This document shows positions 1 to 7,880 of a DNA stretch of 46,765 nt, piece after piece; the first letter of the stretch is position 1; every line of letters begins with the position of its first letter. Made by a program: the position numbers and the translations under genes. Source of the DNA: Chloroflexi bacterium 54-19 (GTDB taxonomy: Bacteria > Chloroflexota > Chloroflexia > Chloroheliales > Chloroheliaceae). The notes beneath the pieces were generated by a model. That model was not told where the DNA came from. It ran no database searches and saw only the letters and a list, made by a program, of their open reading frames with translations. Location: positions 143,221 to 189,985 of the forward strand of contig MKTJ01000025.1 of NCBI GenBank assembly GCA_001898225.1, written 5' to 3'.

Positions 1-3000
1 TTGGAGAGCAGGTTATAGAGAATTTGCTTGAACTTGCTGCGGTCGGCCCGGACCGTGACCTCGCCCGCCTCGAACATATTCTGGAAAGCCAAATTCTTCT
101 TGCTGGCGCTGACCGAGAGAATCGCCTCGACATCCAGGACCGCCTCGTCCGGTACAATATCGTCGAGCAAGAGTTCCATGTGACCCGCTTCCACCTTCGA
201 GAGGTCCAGCACGTCGTTGACCAGGCTCAGGAGGTGGCGGCCACTGGTCAGGATGTTCATGACATAGCGCTTTTGCCGTTCGTTCAATTCCCCGAACAAC
301 TGGTCCATGAGGACCTCGCTAAAGCCGATAATGGCGTTGAGAGGCGTGCGCAGTTCGTGACTCATGTTCGCCAGGAATTCGCTCTTGTGGCGGGTGGCTT
401 CTTCGAGTTCGAGGTTGGTCCGGGTTAGCTGGACCACTATCCGGTTGACCTCGGTATAGAGCCGGGCGTTTTCCAGGGCCGTCCCGACCTGCTCGGCCAG
501 CACCTGCATGGTCGCCAGGTCTACCTCGTCAAAGCCGTTTACCAGGGTGCTGGCAAGGTCAATCACCCCGCGAATGTGCTGGCCCTGCTTGATAGGCACC
601 AGCATTTCGGAATGGACGACTCCCGGCTCGTTGTAGTCCTTAAAACGCGGCTCGGCGGTAACGTCGGGAATAATCATGGCCTGCCCCTCGACGCTGACCA
701 GGGGCACCAGCCCTTTGTCGTGCGGCTGGGAGATGTCAAAACTGGCCCCGACAAACTCGCTCTGGCTGCCCCAGCCGTGCGAGGCCCGCAATATTAACCG
801 GGTCGAGTCGTCCGGGTCTACCAGGTAGATACCGACCAGGTAATAATCGAAGGTCTGCTGCATCAGGCGGGTGATGTAGGGGAGGAGTTCTTCCACGCTC
901 AGAATCGCCCCGATTTGCCGCCCGATTTCGCTGACGGCCCGCAACTGGTCGGCCCGGCGCTGTTGTTCGCGGTAGAGGGAGGCGTTGCGGACAGCCAGGC
1001 TGGTCTGGTTCGCAATCGTCGTGAGGAGGCGTAACTCCGATTCGGGCGGCGGCAGGGTTTCGGCGGTGTAGCAACTGATGACCCCGGCGGGACGGCCCTG
1101 GACTATGAGTGGGACCGCCAGCGAGCCCTGCCAGCCCTGGTTGGTCGGGACGCGGGTCGCTTCCTCCAGTTTCCCGGCGATAAGCCTGACCGGGTAGACT
1201 TTAGGCCCGTTCACCAGCATTGTCTGGAAAATCGGCAACTGGCGCAGTTCTTCCCGGCTGACCGCTGGGTCGAGGACAAGCTGGTTGAGCCGCTCGATAA
1301 AACCGGGCGGCAGGCCGTAACCGCCGTATGTGTGGATATAGAGCTGGTCCGGCTCGATTAAAGTAATAGCGCACCCCTTGTAACCGAGGGTCTGGCTGAT
1401 ACTGGCGGCGATATTGCTCAGGGTCTGGCGCAGCGACTCGGACAGGTTGATGGCCCTGGCGATTTCGGCCAGGCAGGTCATTTCGCGGACTTGGCTGCGC
1501 GAGGTGCCGTAGAGCCGGGCGTTTTCGATGGCGACGGCCAGGCTCTGGCCGATAGACGCCAGCAAATCGAGGTCATCCTGCCGGAAGGCGTTCTTCTGTT
1601 CGCTGAACAGGCTGACCAACCCCAGCGTCTTCTCGCGCCCTTTAACCTGGGCTACCGCGTAAGACCTCATACCCAACTGGTCGGCGGAGAAGCCGACCCG
1701 CCCGGCCATCTTGCGGGCCTCCAGGTCGTTGATAACGACACTAAGGTTGTCGCTGGTGATAAAGGCTTGCAGCCCGGTGTTTTCTTCGGCGGTCGGTTTG
1801 CGCGTAACCCGGCTGACCTGGTCGGTATTCTTGTAAGCTCCGACCATCGCCAGGTTTTCGCCCTCGATAAGGGTAATCCCGGCGGCGTCCACCTTGAGGA
1901 CGTTGACCAGGGTCGTAACGACCGCTTCGGAGAGTTTATCGAGGTCGAGGGTCTTTCCGGCAGCGCTGATAACCGAGTTGAGGGCGGCCAGGTCGCGGTT
2001 GCGCCGGTCACTCTGCTCGCGCATGCGGGTCCGCTCGGTTACGTCGCGGGCCACGCCCACCCAGCCGCTAAGCTGGTCTTCCTCGTCATAGATAGGGGCG
2101 ACACTGACCTCGACCAGCCCTTTGGTGCCATCCTTGCGGGCGATTTCCAGGGAGAGAAAATTCTGTTCGCGGTTCTTGCGGGTAGCGGTGTTCTGTTTTA
2201 GCGATTCCTGCAAGACTTGGCCGATAGCTTTGCGGTTTTCGGGCTGTAAAACTTCGCTAAAATGTTTGCCGACCATTTCGGGGCCGAAAAAGCCGGTCAA
2301 CTGCCAGGCCTGGGGGTTGACGAACTCGAAATAGCCCTCTTTATCCAGGATATAAATCGCGTCGTTGGCCTGGTTGGTAATCTGGCGGTAGCGGTCTTCG
2401 GAGACGCGCAAATCGGTCAGGGTTTTAACCAGAAGCTGGCGCTGCTGGCTCTCCCGCAGCATGAAGCGGACGGCCAGGGTAATCGTCACGAAGACAATCG
2501 CCAGGACCAGGATTTTGGCGGCAAAGTTAGTGCTGCCGGGCGAGCTTCCTGCCAGCAAGACCCCTATCAGGCTCAACCAGAGCAACCCGGTTAAAAGCAG
2601 TCCCAGGCGGTTCGGGAAGACCGTATTGATATGGCCCAGGACGAGATAAAACGGTAGGGTGGTGAAATAGAGGGTAGTGTCGTTGAAGCCGACCGCCAGC
2701 AACGCCCCCAGGACGGCCAGGGTTTCGATTAGAAGGGCCAGGTAGGAGATTTGCCGGTTGGCGGGGGGAAAGTGGCGGGTGCTCCACCAGAAGGTCAGGC
2801 CCGTTAAGCCCAGGCAGGCGGTATAGACCCCGGCCTTGAGCCAGCTAAAATTGCTGACTTCGACCAGGGCGGTGCCAAGATAGCTCACCGCGAGGACCGC
2901 CAGGCCCAACCCCCGAATAAAGGTGACGGGCGGCAGGAAGTCGAGTTTTTCGGGCACCAGGGGCGACCTTAAAAGACGCTTTCCGGCGGCGGTTTCGAGC

Positions 3001-3122
3001 CGGTCCGGGCCTGCCTTAGGTTCGCCGGTCCTGGCAGAACCGGGACCGGGAGCGGTTTCCGGCGGTCGAGACCCGGCTAGGGGCGCGCCTTTTCGATTAC
3101 GGCTGGACGGCTGCTTTGGCAT
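1..3122 (-). CDS. Membrane-anchored PAS/GAF sensor histidine kinase (partial, C-terminus cut by window edge)
   Basis: An uninterrupted minus-strand frame of about 1,040 codons begins at ATG 3122 and runs off the left edge. Residues 1-60 are Pro/Gly/Arg-rich. About six hydrophobic segments follow (roughly 65-215), then a PAS domain (DRYRQITNQANDAIYIL) and three GAF-like domains, each beginning with an LxxLxxI helix. The HisKA dimerisation helix carries SHELRTPLNAIIGF with the phospho-accepting His near residue 922 (codon at 357-359). The window ends at the N-box (NLLSN), so the ATPase domain lies outside. By family it autophosphorylates on His and passes phosphate to a response regulator, which is not in the window. 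The stacked GAF domains suggest several small-molecule or redox inputs; the ligands cannot be read from sequence. Confidence 0.9.
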   Translation of the reverse strand, partial: MPKQPSSRNRKGAPLAGSRPPETAPGPGSARTGEPKAGPDRLETAAGKRLLRSPLVPEKLDFLPPVTFIRGLGLAVLAVSYLGTALVEVSNFSWLKAGVYTACLGLTGLTFWWSTRHFPPANRQISYLALLIETLAVLGALLAVGFNDTTLYFTTLPFYLVLGHINTVFPNRLGLLLTGLLWLSLIGVLLAGSSPGSTNFAAKILVLAIVFVTITLAVRFMLRESQQRQLLVKTLTDLRVSEDRYRQITNQANDAIYILDKEGYFEFVNPQAWQLTGFFGPEMVGKHFSEVLQPENRKAIGQVLQESLKQNTATRKNREQNFLSLEIARKDGTKGLVEVSVAPIYDEEDQLSGWVGVARDVTERTRMREQSDRRNRDLAALNSVISAAGKTLDLDKLSEAVVTTLVNVLKVDAAGITLIEGENLAMVGAYKNTDQVSRVTRKPTAEENTGLQAFITSDNLSVVINDLEARKMAGRVGFSADQLGMRSYAVAQVKGREKTLGLVSLFSEQKNAFRQDDLDLLASIGQSLAVAIENARLYGTSRSQVREMTCLAEIARAINLSESLRQTLSNIAASISQTLGYKGCAITLIEPDQLYIHTYGGYGLPPGFIERLNQLVLDPAVSREELRQLPIFQTMLVNGPKVYPVRLIAGKLEEATRVPTNQGWQGSLAVPLIVQGRPAGVISCYTAETLPPPESELRLLTTIANQTSLAVRNASLYREQQRRADQLRAVSEIGRQIGAILSVEELLPYITRLMQQTFDYYLVGIYLVDPDDSTRLILRASHGWGSQSEFVGASFDISQPHDKGLVPLVSVEGQAMIIPDVTAEPRFKDYNEPGVVHSEMLVPIKQGQHIRGVIDLASTLVNGFDEVDLATMQVLAEQVGTALENARLYTEVNRIVVQLTRTNLELEEATRHKSEFLANMSHELRTPLNAIIGFSEVLMDQLFGELNERQKRYVMNILTSGRHLLSLVNDVLDLSKVEAGHMELLLDDIVPDEAVLDVEAILSVSASKKNLAFQNMFEAGEVTVRADRSKFKQILYNLLS

Positions 3123-3229
3123 AACAATCTCTGGTGGCTGCCTCAAAATTCCTGGCCGGGCACAGGGCCCAAACCCGCTCATATACTTGAGAGTATTTTA
3201 CCGATTCTTGGGGATAGGCGCAACACCCT

Positions 3230-4402
3230 TTAAGTCCCGCTCTTGCCGCCGTTTTCCTTTTCTTTATCTTTATTTTTTTCTTTTTCTTCTTCTTCTTTTG
3301 ATTCGGCGGCCAGGTTCAGGGCCCTGGCGGTGTTGTTAGAGGCGGCTGCCGCTTTTTCGGGGTCGGCGTTTTCGCTGCCGTAGCTTAGAATATTGTTTAT
3401 CAGGACCTGGATGGCCGCCGCCACCGGCACCGCCAGTAAAGCTCCGCCGACCCCGGCCAGGGTGCTGCCTATCAGGATGCCGATAATCACGGTCAGGGGC
3501 GAGACCCCCACCGCTCTTTCCATGATGCGCGGGACCAGCACGTTTCCCTCGACCAGTTGCAACACGACGATATAGACCACCACGATAATAGCCAGGGTCA
3601 GGTCCTGGGTCAGGGCAATCAGCACCGCCGGGGCCCCACCCAGGAACGGCCCGATAATCGGAATCAACTCGGCCAGTCCCGCAAAGACGGCCAGGGCGAA
3701 GGCGAATCTTAACCCCATGATGGTGTAGCCAACCCCGGCCAGCACGCCGATAAAAAGCATCAGGACAATCTGGCCGCGCATCCAGGCCCCCAGTTTATTT
3801 TCGACATTTTCCCAGATGTTGTTGGCGCGAGCGCGGTTTTCCCGTTTCATCAGCGAGAAAACAAAGCGTTTGATGTTGCGTTTCTCGGTCAGCCAGTAAA
3901 AGGCGATGACAAAGACGGTCGCGGTCGAAAAGACGATTTCGAACAGGCTCAGGCCGATGCTGAGAGCCTGGGAGTTGAGAATGATACTTTGCAAAATGGA
4001 CCCGGCGTTTTCGTAGGCGGTGTTGAGAGTGTCCCGGATAAAGCTGTTATCAATGTGAGAGATAGTATCCTTGATTTTCTGGGGGTCCGAGAATATCTCG
4101 CCCAGGTTTTGGCCTTCACTGATAAGCGGTGGAATCGCCAGGTAGAGGACGAGGCCGATAGCCCCGAAAATCAGGGTATAGACAAACAGGATGCCGGTGC
4201 TGCGGTTGAACGGTCCCCTGGCGCGCAGTTTGTTTACCAGCGGCTCGATGCCGGTCGCCACCAGCAGGCTCACGAAAATCAAAAAAAGGACGTCGTGGAT
4301 AAACCACAAAAAGGCCACCGCCAGGAGGACGGCCACCACCCCGGCGGTCCAGCGCATTACCTGGGCAGTCGGTACCCACCGTCTCGGCTCATTTTCCTGC
4401 AT
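3230..4402 (-). CDS. AI-2E family transporter (PerM/YhhT type permease)
   Basis: The 390-residue protein has the family layout: paired N-terminal membrane helices (about 15-60), a third helix near 70-95, a long soluble segment (about 95-150), then a C-terminal membrane block with the glycine-rich signature region around ELIPIIGPFLGGAPAVLIAL. Members are polytopic inner-membrane proteins. Some have been linked to autoinducer-2 export or Na+/H+ antiport, but for most the substrate is unknown. The last ~25 residues are a Lys/Glu run (KEEEEKEKNKDKEKENGG), probably a cytoplasmic tail. It lies 107 bp downstream of nothing obvious and upstream of the large kinase on the same strand, so cotranscription with the kinase is possible. 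Family call is firm; substrate is open. Confidence 0.88.
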   Translation of the reverse strand: MQENEPRRWVPTAQVMRWTAGVVAVLLAVAFLWFIHDVLFLIFVSLLVATGIEPLVNKLRARGPFNRSTGILFVYTLIFGAIGLVLYLAIPPLISEGQNLGEIFSDPQKIKDTISHIDNSFIRDTLNTAYENAGSILQSIILNSQALSIGLSLFEIVFSTATVFVIAFYWLTEKRNIKRFVFSLMKRENRARANNIWENVENKLGAWMRGQIVLMLFIGVLAGVGYTIMGLRFAFALAVFAGLAELIPIIGPFLGGAPAVLIALTQDLTLAIIVVVYIVVLQLVEGNVLVPRIMERAVGVSPLTVIIGILIGSTLAGVGGALLAVPVAAAIQVLINNILSYGSENADPEKAAAASNNTARALNLAAESKEEEEKEKNKDKEKENGGKSGT

Positions 4403-4739
4403 CTAAGGCTCCTGTTGGGCTCACTCGCGAGGCGGTGAGAAATAAAATAATCAGTTTCCGATAAAGAGATAAAAATAGAAGCTAAAAGGGTAGCAATTAT
4501 TTCTGTAAAAAGGCTTTAGAGCAAATATCTTACCAGGGTTCGGGCGCGAACGGGTATGGGCCGGGTGCTACCGTGGAATTATAGCTGTTTTCACTTTAAA
4601 CCGCCTTAACCGGTAGCTGGTTCCGGCTAATACTTTCGGAACCCGATAAGGTATAATTTACGACGTTGAACGTTTGCCCGTAAAGGGCGCGAAACAACGT
4701 TGAACGTGTAAAAGATAGCTGCACCAGGGGTTGGGTAAA
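4403..4739. other. Intergenic region with one GTTGAACG-family repeat
   Basis: This 337-bp spacer separates the divergent permease and acyltransferase genes. It holds a TATAAT hexamer at 4652-4657 (plus strand) without a convincing -35 box, and a GTTGAACG-type repeat at 4663-4707. I see no ORF with coding character and no tRNA. Confidence 0.5.
4663..4707. repeat. GTTGAACG-family intergenic repeat, copy 1
   Basis: Two copies of the 11-bp palindrome ACGTTGAACGT flank a small GCCC/GGGC hairpin and the word GCGAAACAACGTT. The same words recur at 15673, 18461, 31487, 32147 and 34081, always outside genes or at gene ends. Confidence 0.75.
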
Positions 4740-5576
4740 GTGCCGAAAGAAATCCAGAAATCGAATAAAGACGACCAATTCGCGCCCGGTTTCGGCCTGA
4801 CACGTTTATTCCCGTTTAACGTGACCTTTATGGGCCACCCAGGGGTGCGTTCGACGTTCAACGATGACTCCTTCATTCCCGCCCGGCGCAATTTTCTCGG
4901 CGAACTGCTGGTCTTCTGGCTGGGCCGAAGGGGTCTGTGGAAGGCGTTCCGGGCGGTCCGGTTTCGCGCCGCCGGACAACTTCCCGCTCCACCCGCCGAA
5001 CTGCCCTACCCGGTCATTTTTTACGCCAACCACAACACCTACTGGGACGGCTACCTGGCCCATGTCGTGCTGCGCCAGGTCTACGGCCTGGAAGGTTATT
5101 TGATGATGGATTTAAGGCAGATGCGCAAATTCCGGTTCTTCCGCTGGGCCGGGGTCTTTTCGGTGGACCGGGAGAACGGGCGCTCGGCCATGCGCTCGCT
5201 CGACTATATCGCGGACGAACTGCGCAAAAAGCCGGGGCGAGCTTTGTGGCTTTTCCCACAGGGCGAGATTGCGCCCCAGGAGCGGCGGCCCCTGGCCTTT
5301 CAGGGCGGCCTGGCCCGGCTTATCCGGCGAACAGGCCCCTGTTACGTCTACCCGGTAGCGGTCCGCTACGAGTTCTTCTCCCAGCCTCAGCCGGAATTTT
5401 TGCTCAGCGTGGGCGAGGCCCGATTTTTCTCCGGCCAGGAGAAGCCGGAGCCGCGCCGCCTGACCGCCGAGCTTGAAGCGGCCCTCGAAACCGAACTCGC
5501 CACACTCAAAGCTGATGTCGAAACGGGCCAGCTTGCCAATTTTGTTACAATTATCAGGGGGAAAAGTATTCAGTAG
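4740..5576 (+). CDS. Lysophospholipid acyltransferase family protein (PlsC-like)
   Basis: The product resembles 1-acyl-glycerol-3-phosphate acyltransferases, which move an acyl chain onto a lysophospholipid at the membrane. The catalytic HX4D motif is present as NHNTYWD (His98, Asp103 from this start), and the second conserved block reads FPQGEI in place of the usual FPEGTR. A hydrophobic stretch (LLVFWLGRRGLW) precedes the catalytic motif. I chose GTG 4740 because AGGGG at 4726-4730 sits nine bases upstream; TTG 4731 is an in-frame alternative but is too close to that site. The stop codon at 5574-5576 lies inside the left arm of the fold-back element at 5571, so the last residues may be supplied by that element. 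Substrate is not known. Confidence 0.85.
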   Translation: MPKEIQKSNKDDQFAPGFGLTRLFPFNVTFMGHPGVRSTFNDDSFIPARRNFLGELLVFWLGRRGLWKAFRAVRFRAAGQLPAPPAELPYPVIFYANHNTYWDGYLAHVVLRQVYGLEGYLMMDLRQMRKFRFFRWAGVFSVDRENGRSAMRSLDYIADELRKKPGRALWLFPQGEIAPQERRPLAFQGGLARLIRRTGPCYVYPVAVRYEFFSQPQPEFLLSVGEARFFSGQEKPEPRRLTAELEAALETELATLKADVETGQLANFVTIIRGKSIQ

Positions 5577-5778
5577 ACGGTAGTCAGTGGTCAGTTTTTG
5601 AAACTGGCTGGGAAAGTTTCTTTCTTGCTGCCAAACTAATTCTCCCATTCTCTACTATTGATTATTTGTATAACGACATTAAAAATAAAAACACAACAGG
5701 TATTGAAAATTAGTCTGGTCTTGAGGCAGTTGTCTTCTTACTGACTACCGACTACTGACCACTGACTACTGACTACTG
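5571..5778. repeat. Heptamer fold-back element A
   Basis: The left arm (5571-5597) and right arm (5740-5778) are inverted copies built from heptamers such as AGTAGTC, AGTGGTC and GGTAGTC. They enclose about 140 bp of AT-rich non-coding DNA. The inner flank (CAGTTTTTGAAACTGGCTGGG) resembles the matching part of element B at 10499. The left arm contains the stop codon of the acyltransferase; the right arm ends 12 bp before the mnmE start codon. Confidence 0.8.
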
Positions 5779-5790
5779 AAAAGAGAAAAA

Positions 5791-7194
5791 ATGTACACCG
5801 ACACCATAAGCGCAATTTCGACGGGGTTGGGGGAGGGCGGTATCGGCATCGTCCGGCTGACCGGCCCGCAAGCTCTCCCAATTTTACATAATATCTTTCG
5901 CACGCCCGGCGGCAAACGCAAATCAAAATTCGAAAGCCACCGCCTCTATTACGGGCAGGTCGTTTCGGGCGGCGACGCCAGGGGTGAACTTTTAGACGAA
6001 GTCATGGCGGTCTACCTGGCCGGGCCGCGCACCTACACCCGCGAGGACATGGTCGAGCTTAACTGTCACGGCGGGGTCGTGCCGCTCGAAAGGGTCTTGA
6101 ACCTGACCCTGGAGCAGGGGGCGCGCCTGGCCGAGCCGGGCGAGTTCACCCTGCGGGCCTTTTTAAATGGCCGGATTGACCTGGCCCAGGCCGAGGCTGT
6201 CCTCGACATCGTGCGCTCCAAGACCGGGCCGGGCCTCGAACAGGCCCTGGGGCAACTGGCGGGGAATTTGTCGCGCCGGATTGCGGCGGTCCGCCAGGGC
6301 TTGCTCAGCAGCCTCGCTCACCTCGAAGCCATGATAGATTTCCCGGAGGATGATGTGCCGCCCGCCTCGGTCGCGCCCCAACTTTTACAGACCCAGGCCG
6401 AACTCGAAAAACTGCTCGCTACCGCCGACGCCGGGATTATCTACCGCCAGGGCATCCGGGCCGCCATCGTGGGGGTGCCGAATGTCGGCAAGAGTTCGCT
6501 CCTGAACGCTCTTTTGCGGGCCGACCGCGCCATCGTGACCCCGATTGCCGGGACCACCCGCGACGTTATCGAGGAAACGGTCAATCTGCGCGGGGTGCCG
6601 GTGGTGCTGGTCGATACCGCCGGGATAACCGCCACCGAGGACGTGGTCGAGGCTCTCGGTATCGAGCGAAGCCGCCAGGCCCTTTCCAGCGCCGACCTGC
6701 TCTTGCTGGTCCTCGATAGCAGCCGCGAACTGGGGCCGGGCGACCTGGAACTGGTCGAGGCGGTCCGGGGCGAGTTGGCCCGCGAAAGCGGCAAGAAAGC
6801 CTGCGTCATCCTGAATAAGTCCGACCTGGCCCCGCAAATCGTAGGTATAAGCCGGGTGGAAGAACTGCTGCCGGGTCTGCCGGTGGTGAGCATTTCGGCG
6901 GTGACCGGCGAACGGCTCGACGAACTCGAAGAAAAACTTTCCCGGCTGGCCCTGGGCGGGCAGAATGTCGCCACCCATAGTGTGATGGTCACGAACGAAC
7001 GCCACCGCCGCGCCCTGGCCCAGGCCGCCGAACATTTGGAGGCCGCCATCCTTTCGAGCGAGGGGGGGTTGCCCGCCGACTTTGTCTCGATTGACCTGCG
7101 CCTGGCGATGGACTGCCTGGGCGAGATTACCGGCGAGAGCGTGCAGGATTCGCTCTTAAAAGAGATTTTTGAAAACTTCTGTATCGGGAAATAA
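5791..7194 (+). CDS. mnmE: tRNA uridine-5-carboxymethylaminomethyl(34) synthesis GTPase MnmE
   Basis: MnmE works with MnmG to modify U34 in the wobble position of certain tRNAs, using GTP and a folate one-carbon donor. The 467 residues match the usual length. The N-terminal folate-binding domain starts DTISAISTGLGEGGIGIVRL, followed by the helical domain. The inserted G domain has G1 GVPNVGKSS (about 228-236), G2 TTRD, G3 DTAG and G4 NKSD. The C-terminus is CIGK, the conserved catalytic Cys motif (CxGK). ATG 5791 gives the canonical N-terminus. The region just upstream is the right arm of a fold-back element, so the promoter or ribosome-binding site may have been reshaped by it; only a weak AGAG precedes the start. 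Confidence 0.97.
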   Translation: MYTDTISAISTGLGEGGIGIVRLTGPQALPILHNIFRTPGGKRKSKFESHRLYYGQVVSGGDARGELLDEVMAVYLAGPRTYTREDMVELNCHGGVVPLERVLNLTLEQGARLAEPGEFTLRAFLNGRIDLAQAEAVLDIVRSKTGPGLEQALGQLAGNLSRRIAAVRQGLLSSLAHLEAMIDFPEDDVPPASVAPQLLQTQAELEKLLATADAGIIYRQGIRAAIVGVPNVGKSSLLNALLRADRAIVTPIAGTTRDVIEETVNLRGVPVVLVDTAGITATEDVVEALGIERSRQALSSADLLLLVLDSSRELGPGDLELVEAVRGELARESGKKACVILNKSDLAPQIVGISRVEELLPGLPVVSISAVTGERLDELEEKLSRLALGGQNVATHSVMVTNERHRRALAQAAEHLEAAILSSEGGLPADFVSIDLRLAMDCLGEITGESVQDSLLKEIFENFCIGK

Positions 7195-7196
7195 CA

Positions 7197-7739
7197 ATGA
7201 CGGACGCAAGACGCGGTATCCGCCGCCTGTTTCTTTTCTACGGGTGGGTCTGCCTGGCCGGGGGTGTCGCGGTGCTGCTCGTCACGCTGCTGCTGCGCCT
7301 TCTCAACGCCATCATTGATTGGTCCACCCCGCTAGGCTGGACCGATATGCTAATCTTCGGGGCCGGGCTAATCGTGGTGCTGATTTCGCTGGGGCCTTAC
7401 CTGGCGACGGTCGGGCAACTGGCCGGGGTCGCGAAAATCCGTCCCGCCAGTATCCAGACCGGCCCGCCGTCTTCTTCCCGCGAACGACTGATACTTTACG
7501 CCGGGTTGGGCGTGGTAGGGGTGGTCTTCGCGGTGGTTCTGCTGACCAGCAAAGGGTTGGCGGTCTGGCTTACCTTTATAATCCTGCCCATCTTTATGGG
7601 GTTGTGCCTCTTTTACCTGGCCTGGCGGATTGGCCGGATTGAGCGGAAGGCCAAAATCACGATTTACCAGACCGACTACCGCTGGCGTTTCGACCGCACC
7701 AGCTATATCGGGGTTTACCAGAACCCGGTTAAAAAGTAA
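7197..7739 (+). CDS. Small polytopic membrane protein, function unknown
   Basis: The ATG is two bases after the mnmE stop, so it is probably cotranslated with mnmE. The 180-residue product has four clear hydrophobic segments (about 12-42, 51-75, 97-118 and 123-146). A basic and aromatic C-terminal tail (about 147-180, rich in Arg, Lys and Tyr) is likely cytoplasmic. I do not recognise the family and see no catalytic motif. Confidence 0.75.
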   Translation: MTDARRGIRRLFLFYGWVCLAGGVAVLLVTLLLRLLNAIIDWSTPLGWTDMLIFGAGLIVVLISLGPYLATVGQLAGVAKIRPASIQTGPPSSSRERLILYAGLGVVGVVFAVVLLTSKGLAVWLTFIILPIFMGLCLFYLAWRIGRIERKAKITIYQTDYRWRFDRTSYIGVYQNPVKK

Positions 7740-7765
7740 AAGGCCGGGGGCGAAACCCTGCAATT

Positions 7766-7820
7766 TGTCATTTCGAGCGTAGTCGAGAAATCTCAGGTCC
7801 GTTGGACAATATCACGGTCA
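7766..7820. repeat. TGTCATT/GTCCGTTGGACAATATCAC repeat, copy 1
   Basis: The segment begins TGTCATTTCGAGCGTAGTCG and ends with GGTCCGTTGGACAATATCAC. The second word recurs at 33919 and 33980 (inverted) and at 39870. TGTCATT-CGAG words are the outer ends of a widespread kind of bacterial intergenic repeat. Confidence 0.75.
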
Positions 7821-7826
7821 AAAATA

Positions 7827-7859
7827 AAGGCCGGGGTTTTGCCCTCGGCCTTCTTTTTT
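7827..7859. terminator. Bidirectional rho-independent terminator
   Basis: AAGGCCGGGG pairs with CCCTCGGCCTT around a TTTTG loop. A T-run follows on the plus strand and an A-rich stretch precedes it, so it can serve both converging genes, the one ending at 7739 and the one ending at 7881. Confidence 0.85.
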
Positions 7860-7880
7860 GTTTTAAAAATTATAACCGCA

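Noticed and set aside
4652..4657. TATAAT box as promoter of the acyltransferase gene
   Set aside because: No acceptable -35 hexamer at 16-18 bases upstream, so I did not list it as a promoter.
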